In this document: positions 1 through 7,798 of the stretch, one piece after another
Layout of the letters: every line of letters begins with the position of its first letter
Position numbering within the stretch: position 1 is the stretch's first letter
Assembly (NCBI GenBank): GCA_030637505.1
Contig: DAOWGJ010000070.1
Coordinates: 1 to 22,113 of the forward strand
Length of the DNA: 22,113 nucleotides
Origin: Holophagae bacterium
GTDB taxonomy: Bacteria > Acidobacteriota > Thermoanaerobaculia > Thermoanaerobaculales > Sulfomarinibacteraceae
Direction of reading: 5' to 3'
The notes under the pieces: model-generated
Databases searched by the model: none
Told to the model about the DNA's origin: nothing
Seen by the model: only the letters and a program-made list of their open reading frames with translations
Translations under genes and position numbers: made by a program

Positions 1-383
1 AGACGCTGCCTCTCTTCACGAATGGCACGGTCGAGTGCCCGGTCGCGCAGGGGGTGCGGCCGCCGAGCTACCGAAAACCTCCGTTCGAGAACAGCGTCGG
101 TGGCTTCAACGAAAATCAGGCGAAGAGACTCATACTGCCGAGTCAGGCGGGCGTGAATTCCTGGGAATATCTCGGCCATCCCCGCCGCGCGGACATCCAA
201 AACTACGACGAGCCTTCTCCTGTCTTCCGACCGCCGAAACAGTTCTTCGACCAACTCGAGCGGGATATTGTCGACACAGTTATAGCCCAGGTCTTCCAAA
301 CTTCGGCTCAAGACGGTTTTTCCTCCACCGGAAAGCCCGGTTATGACGAAAGGGCCGCGAAAAAAGGGCGATGGAGGCGTCAT
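1..383 (-). CDS. rapZ: RNase adapter protein RapZ, N-terminal part (runs off the window)
   Basis: Nucleotide-binding regulator of the RapZ/YvcJ family. In enterobacteria RapZ delivers a small RNA to RNase E; elsewhere its role is less clear. Only the first 127 codons are present because the gene continues beyond base 1. The translation shows a Walker A motif GLSGGGKT at residues 16-23, followed by EDLGYNCVDNIPLELVEEL, the typical RapZ segment after the P-loop, and later RRFSVARRPHPL, matching the family's RRF...R.HPL motif. The ATG at 381-383 overlaps the hprK stop in an ATGA, so translation is probably coupled to hprK. It is the last visible member of the rpoN-hpf-ptsN-hprK-rapZ group, its usual neighbourhood. 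The rest of the gene, and any ptsH/ptsI genes, would lie to the left. Confidence 0.93.
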   Translation of the reverse strand, partial: MTPPSPFFRGPFVITGLSGGGKTVLSRSLEDLGYNCVDNIPLELVEELFRRSEDRRRLVVVLDVRAAGMAEIFPGIHARLTRQYESLRLIFVEATDAVLERRFSVARRPHPLRDRALDRAIREERQR

Positions 384-1375
384 AAAATTTCCTCGCCCCG
401 GTCTCCTGCGGCGATACGGTCGATTGCATCGAGGAAAACGCCCTCATCATCGACGCCTCTGTGAGCCAAAAGGCACTTCTTGACCGCGGTTTCCACCATC
501 AGGGCAAAATCCCGCCCGGGTGCAACAGCCATGACAAACTTCGGAACTTCGATGCCGAGAATCTCGGCGTGACTGGACCACGCCTGGGGGTTTTCTCGAA
601 CCCTCTGGTGCCACAGTTTCTCCTTGTCCCGGTGCTCGGCGGTCAGCTTGACCAGTTCGATCACCAGCGAGACCTCTACCGAGGGCGAGGAGGCGGTCAT
701 TCCGAAATGCTTCTGTACATCAATGATGCCGACGCCCCTCAGTTCCAGGAAATTCGGAAGGAGAGGATGAGGTTCCCCCCGCAGCCCGTGGTTGTGGGTC
801 CGGTGAATGACCACAATATCGTCGGCGACCAGTCGATGACCCCGATAGATCAGCTCGAGAGCGCATTCGCTCTTTCCGATTCCGGGATCTCCGATAATCA
901 GCGTTCCGTGCGAGAAAACGTCAACCAGCACACCGTGAAGTTGCGTACGTTCAGCCAGGGCGTCTTCGAGATAACCGGAAGCACCTTCGATCGTGTCGGA
1001 AGTCTGCTGAAAAGTTCTCAGGCAAGGCACTCCGATTTCATCACACAATTCGAGGATCTTGGGCGGCGGAGCATTCCCTTTGGTCGACAAGATGGCTGGA
1101 ATGTTCTCCTGAACTACGGCGGCCATCCGATCGACGGCGTCTGAAGGCTCGAGGGTTTGAAGGAAAGCGTATTCCGACTCGCCCAGAATCTGGATCCGAC
1201 CCGGCTTGACGTAAGGCAGGAAACCCGCCAGCGCCAATCCGGGCTTCTGAATTCTCGGATTGGAGATCATCCGGCTGTCAAGCCCACCTTCGCCGGCCAA
1301 GAGCTCAAAATCGAGGTAAGCCAGCCTCGGTTCGAGCAGGAATTTCCGAATCGAAATCGCCGGGCCTGACTTCAC
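380..1375 (-). CDS. hprK: HPr kinase/phosphorylase
   Basis: Bifunctional enzyme that phosphorylates and dephosphorylates the regulatory serine of HPr-type phosphocarriers, linking carbon status to PTS regulation; cytoplasmic. The protein has 331 residues, close to the usual ~310-330. The N-terminal domain spans about residues 1-130. The C-terminal kinase domain carries the conserved HGVLVD with His147, the P-loop GDPGIGKSE at 162-170, RGHRLVADD at 178-186 and the family signature ELRGVGIIDV at 211-220. The start is GTG at 1373-1375, overlapping the ptsN stop as GTGA; its own stop overlaps the rapZ start as ATGA. No PTS sugar permease is present nearby, so here it probably serves a regulatory PTS, as in many Gram-negative bacteria that have hprK beside ptsN and rpoN. 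Confidence 0.96.
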   Translation of the reverse strand: MKSGPAISIRKFLLEPRLAYLDFELLAGEGGLDSRMISNPRIQKPGLALAGFLPYVKPGRIQILGESEYAFLQTLEPSDAVDRMAAVVQENIPAILSTKGNAPPPKILELCDEIGVPCLRTFQQTSDTIEGASGYLEDALAERTQLHGVLVDVFSHGTLIIGDPGIGKSECALELIYRGHRLVADDIVVIHRTHNHGLRGEPHPLLPNFLELRGVGIIDVQKHFGMTASSPSVEVSLVIELVKLTAEHRDKEKLWHQRVRENPQAWSSHAEILGIEVPKFVMAVAPGRDFALMVETAVKKCLLAHRGVDDEGVFLDAIDRIAAGDRGEEIL

Positions 1376-1836
1376 AGGGACTCCCCATTTGCGGACCTTC
1401 TGACGATGTCGGCAACCTCAGCCGGGTCGTCGACATCCAGCAGCCTGCTCCTGATATCTTCACTTTTCATTGTGCGAGCGATCTGAGACAAGGCTTGGAG
1501 ATGAAGAGCAGGTTGGTCGGGGGGTGACAAGACCACAAAAAGAAACCGTACGCCCTCCCCTTCGGGAGAACCAAAGACGATGGCATTGCGGAATCTCGCC
1601 AGGGTGATCACAATTCCTGTCACACCGGGCAGCTTGCAGTGAGGGATCGCAAAGCTTCCGCCGATTGCGGTCGATCCCAGGGCCTCTCGATCCAGGAGCC
1701 CTCGAGTCACCACCTCAGCCGACAGATTAAGAGCCGGAGCAGTCAATTCCGCAACTATCGTCAAGGCCTCAACAAGATCCGAAGCCTCCAGGTCGAGATG
1801 GATCAAGGCAGGGTTGATCAGAGTCTGGATTTTCAT
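1372..1836 (-). CDS. ptsN: PTS EIIA-type regulatory protein of the nitrogen PTS (PtsN)
   Basis: Phosphocarrier of the PTS-Ntr branch. It accepts phosphate from an NPr/HPr protein on a histidine and acts as a regulator rather than a sugar transporter. The protein has 154 residues, the usual length for a single EIIA-fructose/mannitol-type domain. The active site is seen as LLDREALGSTAIGG followed by FAIPHCKLPG, with the phosphorylated His at residue 66. I chose the ATG at 1834-1836, giving TGATG with the hpf stop (1-base overlap). The preceding codon is TTG (1837-1839), which would give a TTGA overlap and one extra residue; the sequence alone does not settle it. The 3' end overlaps hprK as GTGA. 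Its place between hpf and hprK and downstream of rpoN is typical. Confidence 0.94.
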   Translation of the reverse strand: MKIQTLINPALIHLDLEASDLVEALTIVAELTAPALNLSAEVVTRGLLDREALGSTAIGGSFAIPHCKLPGVTGIVITLARFRNAIVFGSPEGEGVRFLFVVLSPPDQPALHLQALSQIARTMKSEDIRSRLLDVDDPAEVADIVRRSANGESL

Positions 1837-2381
1837 CAAACTTCGGGTGTAATCAACCCGAGATTGTTGTCGGCACGTCGATACAGAACGTTGACCCGAT
1901 CGGAACCCGCGTTATGGAAGACCAGGAAGTGTTCGTTGGATTCCTCCAACTGCATGACTGCCTCATCGACCGACATTGGCTTGACCGGAATGACCGATGT
2001 TTCGACGATCCGGGGAGTGTCTTCGCCTGCGGCCGACAGCTCGGCCGCCTCCTCACTGCTGACCGCTCCTTCACGAACGTCACTCCCGTGACGTTTGTGG
2101 TCCTTGAGGCGGGTTTTGGCCCTGCGTGCTTGCATCTCCAGCTTGTCAATCGCATCTTGGATCGCCGTCGTCAGGTCTTTGTTGGAACTGGTTGATTTCA
2201 GGCTGAAGTCTTTGCCCCTGAGAAATATGTCGGCGACATACAAATGCCTTTCCTGGCATAATTCGAGACGAAGATCAATGATGTCATTGAAATACTTCTC
2301 CACCTTGGCCAGCTTCTTTTCCGCAATATCCCGCACCCCATCGGTGAGGGTGACCTTGCGAGCGATATATTCAACCTTCAT
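1836..2381 (-). CDS. hpf: Ribosome hibernation-promoting factor, long form
   Basis: Binds the decoding centre of the 30S subunit when growth slows. The long form also dimerises ribosomes into 100S particles. The 181 residues contain the N-terminal ribosome-binding domain (about 1-98, with VRDIAEKKLAKVEKYF), an acidic low-complexity linker (about 99-125), and the C-terminal dimerisation domain (about 130-178, KPMSVDEAVMQLEESNEHFL and NNLGLITP). That C-terminal domain marks the long rather than the short form. The ATG at 2379-2381 overlaps the rpoN stop as ATGA. A good Shine-Dalgarno AGGAGT (2387-2392, five bases before the ATG) lies inside the last codons of rpoN. hpf directly after rpoN is a widely conserved pairing. 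Confidence 0.96.
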   Translation of the reverse strand: MKVEYIARKVTLTDGVRDIAEKKLAKVEKYFNDIIDLRLELCQERHLYVADIFLRGKDFSLKSTSSNKDLTTAIQDAIDKLEMQARRAKTRLKDHKRHGSDVREGAVSSEEAAELSAAGEDTPRIVETSVIPVKPMSVDEAVMQLEESNEHFLVFHNAGSDRVNVLYRRADNNLGLITPEV

Positions 2382-3922
2382 GTATGACTCCTAAAAAAGT
2401 TTTTCCGTTTGTCGGATGACGGAATTCCCATTTCCTCGCGGTATTTTGCCACCGTTCGACGAGCAAGACGAACGCCTTCGCGCTGCAGCGTCCTCATGAT
2501 TTTCGAATCCGAAAGCGGTTTGTTCTCATCCTCGATTTCGATCATTTTCTTGATTTTCTCCTTGACGACGAGAGACGAGACAGCACCCCCCTTTGCCGAA
2601 TCAACTCCCGAGTGAAAGAAAAATTTCATCGGAAACAACCCTCTTGGGGTGTCCATGTACTTGTTACTGACGACCCTCGAGATCGTGGACTCGTGCATCC
2701 CGATATCCTCGGCTACTTGTCGTAGGACCATTGGTCTGAGGTGTTCGATTCCGTCGTCGAGGAAGCCCCTCTGAAAACTGACAATGCTTTCGGCCACCTT
2801 ATAAATCGTTCGTTGCCGCTGATCGATGCTCTTCATCAGCCACAAGGCGCTTCGCATCTTGTCCTTGAGGTAGGCGTTGACCTTGGGATCGAGGCCGGTG
2901 CCCTCGAGCATTCGAGAATACCCATAGTTGAGCTTCAACTTTGGCAACCCATCGTCGTTCAGCGCAATGACATAATTACCGTCGACCTTTTTAAGGGTGA
3001 CATCCGGTTCAATGAAGGTGTTTCTCGACTGTTGAAACCTCCGTCCAGGCCGGGTATCGAGACGGTGAATGACCTCGAGAACGGTTTTGATTTCCGGGAT
3101 TTCGCACTCGAGAGCTGCTGCGATTGGGGCCCAACGTTGGTGCAGCAGATCGTCCCAGTGTGCCTCAACCAGAATCTGAGCTCGGGCCAATACCTCGAGC
3201 CCGCCCGGGTCCTCGCCTTCCATTTCTGCCCGGAGACGATCCAATTGAACCACGAAACACTCTTGCAGAGACCGAGTTCCGACGCCGGCAGGATCGAGAG
3301 ACCGAATAATCTCCAGAGTTCTTTCAACTTGGGTCAGATCCGCGCCGGTCCCCACAATGATTTCCTCATCGGTAGCCCTCAAAAAACCGTCCTGATCGAG
3401 ATTTCCCAAGATGAACGCACAAACCCCAAGCAGATCAGCCGGGCAGTCCATCAGGTGAACTTGCCACTCGAGGTGCTCAAACAGACCAGGGCTCGCGGAC
3501 AGCGTATTTTCTAAAGAACTACCAATTTCCGGATCCCGCCCCGCCATTGATGGCCCCTCGGGTCTGCTGTCCGCCAAGTAGTCCGAGAAAAACGCCTCGA
3601 CGTCAATCTCTGCGTAAGCTTCCGTAGGGTCATCCTTCGGCTGTTCGTCACCAGCAGCGGAAACGGGGGTTGGATCGGATTCCACTGGAGACAGGGGCCC
3701 TTCAGAGGGATCTCGGGAGTTCGGCTCATCTTCCTTGTCAGGGATTTCCGTTTCCTCGACCGGCCCATCGACATCGAGCAGTGGATTTTCCAGAATCTCC
3801 TGCGCGAGCGTGTCACTCAACTCCAACCGAGATAGCTGAAGAAGCTTGATCGCCTGCTGCAGCGACGGCGTCATCACCAGCCGCTGTGAAAGCTTCAGGC
3901 TCAGTCTCTGCTCAAGGGCCAT
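2378..3922 (-). CDS. rpoN: RNA polymerase sigma-54 factor
   Basis: Alternative sigma factor that recognises -24/-12 promoters and needs AAA+ activators to open DNA. The 514-residue protein is slightly longer than usual. Region I is the glutamine/leucine-rich N-terminus (LSLKLSQRLVMTPSLQQAIK and onward, about 1-50) that contacts activators. A highly acidic region II follows at about 51-130. The core-binding region III follows, then the helix-turn-helix (VAEDIGMHESTISRVVSNKY) and the RpoN box ARRTVAKYRE at about 487-496. All diagnostic parts are intact. The ATG at 3920-3922 has GGAGG 11 bases upstream. It lies 59 bases after lptB and overlaps hpf by four bases. I saw no convincing -24/-12 promoter in the window, so its local targets are unknown. 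Confidence 0.97.
   Translation of the reverse strand: MALEQRLSLKLSQRLVMTPSLQQAIKLLQLSRLELSDTLAQEILENPLLDVDGPVEETEIPDKEDEPNSRDPSEGPLSPVESDPTPVSAAGDEQPKDDPTEAYAEIDVEAFFSDYLADSRPEGPSMAGRDPEIGSSLENTLSASPGLFEHLEWQVHLMDCPADLLGVCAFILGNLDQDGFLRATDEEIIVGTGADLTQVERTLEIIRSLDPAGVGTRSLQECFVVQLDRLRAEMEGEDPGGLEVLARAQILVEAHWDDLLHQRWAPIAAALECEIPEIKTVLEVIHRLDTRPGRRFQQSRNTFIEPDVTLKKVDGNYVIALNDDGLPKLKLNYGYSRMLEGTGLDPKVNAYLKDKMRSALWLMKSIDQRQRTIYKVAESIVSFQRGFLDDGIEHLRPMVLRQVAEDIGMHESTISRVVSNKYMDTPRGLFPMKFFFHSGVDSAKGGAVSSLVVKEKIKKMIEIEDENKPLSDSKIMRTLQREGVRLARRTVAKYREEMGIPSSDKRKNFFRSHT
2387..2392 (-). promoter_or_regulatory. Shine-Dalgarno of hpf inside the rpoN 3' end
   Basis: AGGAGT on the minus strand lies five bases before the hpf ATG, within the last codons of rpoN. 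With the ATGA overlap, it supports both the start choice and translational coupling. Confidence 0.7.
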
Positions 3923-3981
3923 CGAAGCGAGATCCTCCGTTCCGGTTTCCGTGAACCCAACTTACCAGGATATCGGTCCTG

Positions 3982-4716
3982 TCAGAGGCGGAAATCGTCT
4001 CCCAGATAAATCCGGCGTACGTCCTGGTTTTCAGAAAGCTCCACGGGGTGTCCCGTGGCAAAAATCTTGCCGTCTTTGATTATATAGGTGCGGTCTGTGA
4101 TCTTCAATGTTTCCCGAACGTTGTGATCCGTGATCAACACCCCTATCCCCAATAGCTTGAGATGCTTAATGATCCTCTGCAGGTCAAGTACGGCGATGGG
4201 ATCGATGCCGGCAAAGGGCTCATCGAGGAGAATGAACGTCGGCTCCACAGCCAAGGCCCGAGCAACCTCGAGCCGCCTACGCTCGCCGCCGGACAGGGTC
4301 TCCGCTTTTTGCCCAACCAGGGCCTCGAGGCCGAACTCCTTCAACATGTTCTCAATCCGCTGGTGAGCCGTTCGAGAATCGACGCCAAGCGCCTCAAGCA
4401 CCATCCATAGATTATCCTCGACTGTCAGACTTTTGAATGAGCTGGGCTCCTGAGGGAGGTAGGAAATGCCCATTCGGGCACGGCGGAACATCGGCAAGCC
4501 CGTGATGTTGCGATCGCCAAGGAGAACTTGACCCTCAGCGGGCTCGATCAAACCAACGATCATGTAAAAGGAAGTCGTCTTCCCGGCGCCGTTCGGTCCC
4601 AACAGACCGACGATTTCTCCCGGTGATACTTTGAGTGAGACTCCGTCGACGACCCAGCGTCCACGGTATTTCTTGCGAAGGTTGCGAGCAACAAGGTCAA
4701 GCGTTTTAGGGCTCAG
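3982..4716 (-). CDS. lptB: LPS export ABC transporter ATP-binding protein LptB (CTG start)
   Basis: Cytoplasmic ATPase of the LptBFGC machine that extracts lipopolysaccharide from the inner membrane. With a CTG start at 4714-4716 the protein has 244 residues, the family length. It shows an A-loop aromatic (KKYRGR, Tyr17), Walker A GPNGAGKTT (40-48), Q-loop (LPQEPS, Gln89), signature LSGGE (141-145), Walker B ILLDEP (Glu166) and H-loop His198. No ATG, GTG or TTG lies in frame between the upstream in-frame stop and codon 39. The first standard start, TTG at 4600-4602, would fall inside the P-loop strand and remove the A-loop. CTG has GGAGGA six bases upstream and forms a CTGA overlap with the preceding gene. 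The start is inferred; the identity is certain. Confidence 0.93.
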   Translation of the reverse strand: MSPKTLDLVARNLRKKYRGRWVVDGVSLKVSPGEIVGLLGPNGAGKTTSFYMIVGLIEPAEGQVLLGDRNITGLPMFRRARMGISYLPQEPSSFKSLTVEDNLWMVLEALGVDSRTAHQRIENMLKEFGLEALVGQKAETLSGGERRRLEVARALAVEPTFILLDEPFAGIDPIAVLDLQRIIKHLKLLGIGVLITDHNVRETLKITDRTYIIKDGKIFATGHPVELSENQDVRRIYLGDDFRL

Positions 4717-6668
4717 AACTCTTCCTCCGTATGGTAGATGGTCTCCGTTTCTTCAGAGACAGAAACCCTACCACCGGGCTGGTCCCAGGTCAACGAACGC
4801 CCGGACAGCATATTTCCTTCAGCATCTACAGCCTTGGCGGGTTCACCGGTCAACACGACGATGCCGGTTTTGACATCCCGAATGGCATGGTTGCCGGTGA
4901 GCGTCTGGCCGGTGGCCGTTTCCTCAATGCTGACGGCCCCGGTTGCAATGACCGTTTCCACCTCGTTCTCCTGTCCCAGCATGACCTCAAGCCTCCCGGC
5001 TTTCAGCCGATGTTTCGGATCCGTGTACACCACATCTCCGACGTACACCGCCGTTCGATCACTGTCGTGGTAAAGCATCGAACGGGAGGACAGGACGATA
5101 TCGCTGTCGGAGGAAGCCTCCAGATCGACAAAGGTAGCCGGGAGGGTCGTCCTAACGTGTCCCTTGGACTCCACCTTCCGGATGGCTGACCAATATCGAA
5201 TCTCATCCGCGGTCAGGAGCTGTTGACCCTGCCACATGCGGGCATTGTCTCGAAGAACAAACAGGTTCGCGTTCTCGGTCACGGTCAGGCTCCCAGCGGC
5301 AATATGAACCGTTTGGTCAGAGGCTCCGCCACCGGCGTCGCCACTTCCCATGAGGTGTGCATCGTACATTTCTCCCTGGACTCTCCCCCGAACCTCTACC
5401 TTGGAGGATTCACGGAAAAGAACAGCCTGATCCGCAGTCAAACGCCCTCGCTCCGACTGCACTACAACTCTCTTTGCTCCCGTCGGATTGCCGTGAAGCA
5501 TCACGCTGCCGCTGTCTGCATTGAGCCTTGCCCGGTGGGCGGTCGCCTCAATCCCGTCTCCCGCGAGGACGACGTTGTCGAGCATTTCGAGGTCGGTGGC
5601 GGCCCCCTGGTCGAACCAAACCCTCACCGAATCGCTCGCCCCTCTCCGTGATGGCCCCTCGAGAGGAATGGTGTGAAGGCACACCCGCCCATCAGCCCTG
5701 ACGTTGAGCAGTCCACTTGTGCCCGCGACGGCACGGATCTCCCAGGCCAGCAGTTCCTGAAACACGACTTCTTCCCCGCCGACCGTCATGAAACGAACCC
5801 ATGGGCCATTGGACTGAGCGGTAATCTGCCATCGTCCGGCGGGGTCTCTGCGCGCCTCCAGGGTCTCGCTCCACGCCTGGAAATCCTGCCCACTTTCGGC
5901 TTCGTGCCCCTGAATGTCGACACCACCCTCGAACAGAATCTTGGTGGGTTGATGCTCTCCTTCGTTCAGCACCACCTCCCCCTTCGGGGATCTCAGCGTG
6001 AAACCGCCGAATGTGATCGTGCCACCCTGAGGCAACCTCAACCTCTGGAGGTCCCTCCGGTAAACCACCTCCGGGGCGACCAGAGAATCTCCGTCTTCCG
6101 CCCAGATAATCACACCCTTGCTCAGAACCAGGAGGGATTGTTCCATATCGTAGGTTGCAGCTCCGGCTGAACCCAGGATCCCGTCGCCAACGAAAACGAC
6201 GTCAGTGCTTGTCTCAAACCGCAGACCACCACCCACCAGAGTTCCGACCTCGGTACTGAGGAAGGACCCGTCTGGAAATTCGACCTGGACGCTGCCGGAG
6301 AGGTTTGCGTCCTTCGTATCAACGTTGAAGCTGGCCCGTTGACAGGTCAGAAGAGGTCCTTTGCTCTCGTCTTCGTTATAGAGCTGAACCGACACCGACT
6401 CGATCTCGTGCCACCCTGATGATTTTCCCAGTGTCCGCAGGGCTTCGAGCGCAAAGATCAACTTCCCCTGAACCCGCTCGATGATTTTGAAGTCGTTGTA
6501 GACCCCCAAAGCCCCATCGCCGCCGGGACCGAGGACCCGTTCCGCATTCATCTCAACGTGGCTTGGTCTTTTCTGTCGAACTCTGAGGCCGGCTACGACT
6601 GCAACGGCCACAATCAAAGCCGAAAGAAGGGCCGCGGTCATCCAACGAATTATCTTTCGCGAACTCAC
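4713..6668 (-). CDS. lptC: Long LptC-type protein with LptA/OstA-like repeats
   Basis: Probably the periplasmic bridge of LPS export, carrying LPS from LptBFG towards the outer-membrane LptD. The 651 residues begin with a short basic stretch and one membrane segment (about 10-29), as in LptC. An LptC-like beta region covers about 60-200 (ALEALRTLGKSSGWHEIESV, then SGSVQVEFPDGSFLSTEVG). The rest, to about 640, is repeated beta-rich OstA/LptA-like sequence (for example LTADEIRYWSAIRKVESKGH and LTGNHAIRDVKTGIVVLTGE). LptC is usually ~190 residues and LptA ~180, so this looks like both functions in one chain, or an expanded bridge; that is inference. Start GTG at 6666-6668, with a weak ribosome site. 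It lies 37 bases after accA and overlaps lptB by four bases (CTGA). Confidence 0.85.
   Translation of the reverse strand: MSSRKIIRWMTAALLSALIVAVAVVAGLRVRQKRPSHVEMNAERVLGPGGDGALGVYNDFKIIERVQGKLIFALEALRTLGKSSGWHEIESVSVQLYNEDESKGPLLTCQRASFNVDTKDANLSGSVQVEFPDGSFLSTEVGTLVGGGLRFETSTDVVFVGDGILGSAGAATYDMEQSLLVLSKGVIIWAEDGDSLVAPEVVYRRDLQRLRLPQGGTITFGGFTLRSPKGEVVLNEGEHQPTKILFEGGVDIQGHEAESGQDFQAWSETLEARRDPAGRWQITAQSNGPWVRFMTVGGEEVVFQELLAWEIRAVAGTSGLLNVRADGRVCLHTIPLEGPSRRGASDSVRVWFDQGAATDLEMLDNVVLAGDGIEATAHRARLNADSGSVMLHGNPTGAKRVVVQSERGRLTADQAVLFRESSKVEVRGRVQGEMYDAHLMGSGDAGGGASDQTVHIAAGSLTVTENANLFVLRDNARMWQGQQLLTADEIRYWSAIRKVESKGHVRTTLPATFVDLEASSDSDIVLSSRSMLYHDSDRTAVYVGDVVYTDPKHRLKAGRLEVMLGQENEVETVIATGAVSIEETATGQTLTGNHAIRDVKTGIVVLTGEPAKAVDAEGNMLSGRSLTWDQPGGRVSVSEETETIYHTEEEF
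4723..4728 (-). promoter_or_regulatory. Shine-Dalgarno deciding the CTG start of lptB
   Basis: GGAGGA on the minus strand lies six bases before CTG (4714-4716). It sits in the last codons of the upstream LptC/LptA gene, where GAG-GAA-GAG encodes its final glutamates. Its position fits only the CTG start of lptB. Confidence 0.7.
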
Positions 6669-6705
6669 AGGTGTTCTCGATGTCCGGCGTTTTGGGGACG
6701 CGACC

Positions 6706-7662
6706 TCACCGGTCGGCGGCCACTCCCATTGATCTGAACTTCTTATAGCGCCGACTGATCATAGCTTCCGGGCGCAACTTCTTGAGCTGCCTGAGGTGAC
6801 GGCGAATTCCAGCTTCGATGGTGGAGGACATCGCTCCGGGGTCCATGTGGGCGCCTCCGTGAGGTTCGGTCAGAATCTCGTCAATCACACCAAATTCTTT
6901 CAAGGTCTCAGATGTCAACTTGAGCGCCTGGGCCGCTTCCTCGGCTCTGGATTGATCCTTCCAGAGAATGGCTGCGCACCCCTCTGGTGAAATCACGGAA
7001 TAAACCGCATGTTCCAGCATCAAAACCCGATCGCCGAGACCCAGCGCCAACGCGCCACCAGAACCACCTTCTCCTGTGATGACCACAATAATCGGCACCG
7101 GCAAACGAGCCATTTCGATCAAGTTGTCGGCGATCGCTTCGGCTTGGCCTCGCTCCTCCGCATCTATGCCCGGATACGCCCCCGGCGTATCAATGAACGT
7201 GATGATCGGTCGCTTGAACCGAACCGCCAACTTCATGATCCTCAAGGCCTTGCGGTACCCCTCAGGACGGGGCATACCGAAGTTCCTTCTCACCTTCTCC
7301 GCGGTATCCCTCCCTTTTTGATGACCGATAATTGCGATAGGTTCGCCATCAAACCGCGCGAAGCCCGCCACCAACGCAGGATCATCGGCGAATCGGCGGT
7401 CTCCGTGCATTTCCGTAAAATCCGTGAAAATGTCATGGATGTAGGCCAGCGTATAAGGCCGGTCGGGATGCCGAGCCAAAAGACACGTCTCCCATCGAGA
7501 CAGGTTGGAATAGACCTTGGTGATCTCGGCATCGAGCTGGTTGCGAGCCGCCTCCAGTTCGGGCGAGACTTCGGAACTCCCGACCTGGGACGCTTCCAAC
7601 TCGAGAATCTCAACACGGAGTTTTTCGATTGTTTCAAGAAAGGGATGGGTGGTGATTGCCAT
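6706..7662 (-). CDS. accA: Acetyl-CoA carboxylase carboxyltransferase subunit alpha
   Basis: Together with AccD it transfers the carboxyl group from carboxybiotin to acetyl-CoA, making malonyl-CoA, the first step of fatty acid synthesis. The 318 residues match the usual length. An N-terminal coiled-coil-like helix (FLETIEKLRVEILELE) precedes the crotonase-like domain. That domain contains LARHPDRPYTLAYI, FADDPALVAGFARFDG, FIDTPGAYPGIDAEERGQAE, GEGGSGGALALG and SVISPEGCAAILWKD, all standard. The ATG at 7660-7662 has no Shine-Dalgarno, but a promoter-like pair lies directly upstream (7670-7699), suggesting leaderless expression. It leads the accA-lptC-lptB-rpoN run, so it may start a transcription unit. 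accD is not in the window. Confidence 0.97.
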   Translation of the reverse strand: MAITTHPFLETIEKLRVEILELEASQVGSSEVSPELEAARNQLDAEITKVYSNLSRWETCLLARHPDRPYTLAYIHDIFTDFTEMHGDRRFADDPALVAGFARFDGEPIAIIGHQKGRDTAEKVRRNFGMPRPEGYRKALRIMKLAVRFKRPIITFIDTPGAYPGIDAEERGQAEAIADNLIEMARLPVPIIVVITGEGGSGGALALGLGDRVLMLEHAVYSVISPEGCAAILWKDQSRAEEAAQALKLTSETLKEFGVIDEILTEPHGGAHMDPGAMSSTIEAGIRRHLRQLKKLRPEAMISRRYKKFRSMGVAADR

Positions 7663-7669
7663 ATGCCCG

Positions 7670-7699
7670 AGGGTAACAGAGGGTTTGGAAGAGCGTCAA
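7670..7699 (-). promoter_or_regulatory. Candidate accA promoter, possibly leaderless
   Basis: On the minus strand, TTGACG (7694-7699; five of six bases of the -35 consensus) is followed after 18 bases by TACCCT (7670-7675). TACCCT fits the TANNNT pattern and ends seven bases before the accA ATG. Transcription would begin at or next to the start codon. Judged by eye only. Confidence 0.4.
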
Positions 7700-7710
7700 T
7701 GGGAGGAATC

Positions 7711-7738
7711 TCTCAGCTCTCAGCTCTCAGCTGTCAGC
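7711..7738. repeat. Four tandem heptamers (TCTCAGC type)
   Basis: Three exact copies of TCTCAGC followed by one TGTCAGC lie in the gap between gpmI and accA. The same heptamer family recurs at 17062-17075 and 17190-17203. It resembles the short tandem heptanucleotide repeats found between genes in several bacterial phyla. No function can be read from it. Confidence 0.85.
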
Positions 7739-7777
7739 CGGTGCCTTCAACACCCGAGGGAAATGCCCGGAAGGGGG

Positions 7778-7798
7778 AAAAATAGCCATAGAAAGGCT
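7778..7798 (-). terminator. Weak terminator-like hairpin after gpmI
   Basis: On the minus strand AGCC, a seven-base loop and GGCT are followed by ATTTTT. The four-base-pair stem touches the gpmI stop codon. The short stem makes this weak. It would partly separate gpmI from accA. Confidence 0.3.

Noticed and set aside
7711..7738. CRISPR-like repeat
   Set aside because: The repeats are seven bases long and directly adjacent, with no spacers and no cas genes in the window.
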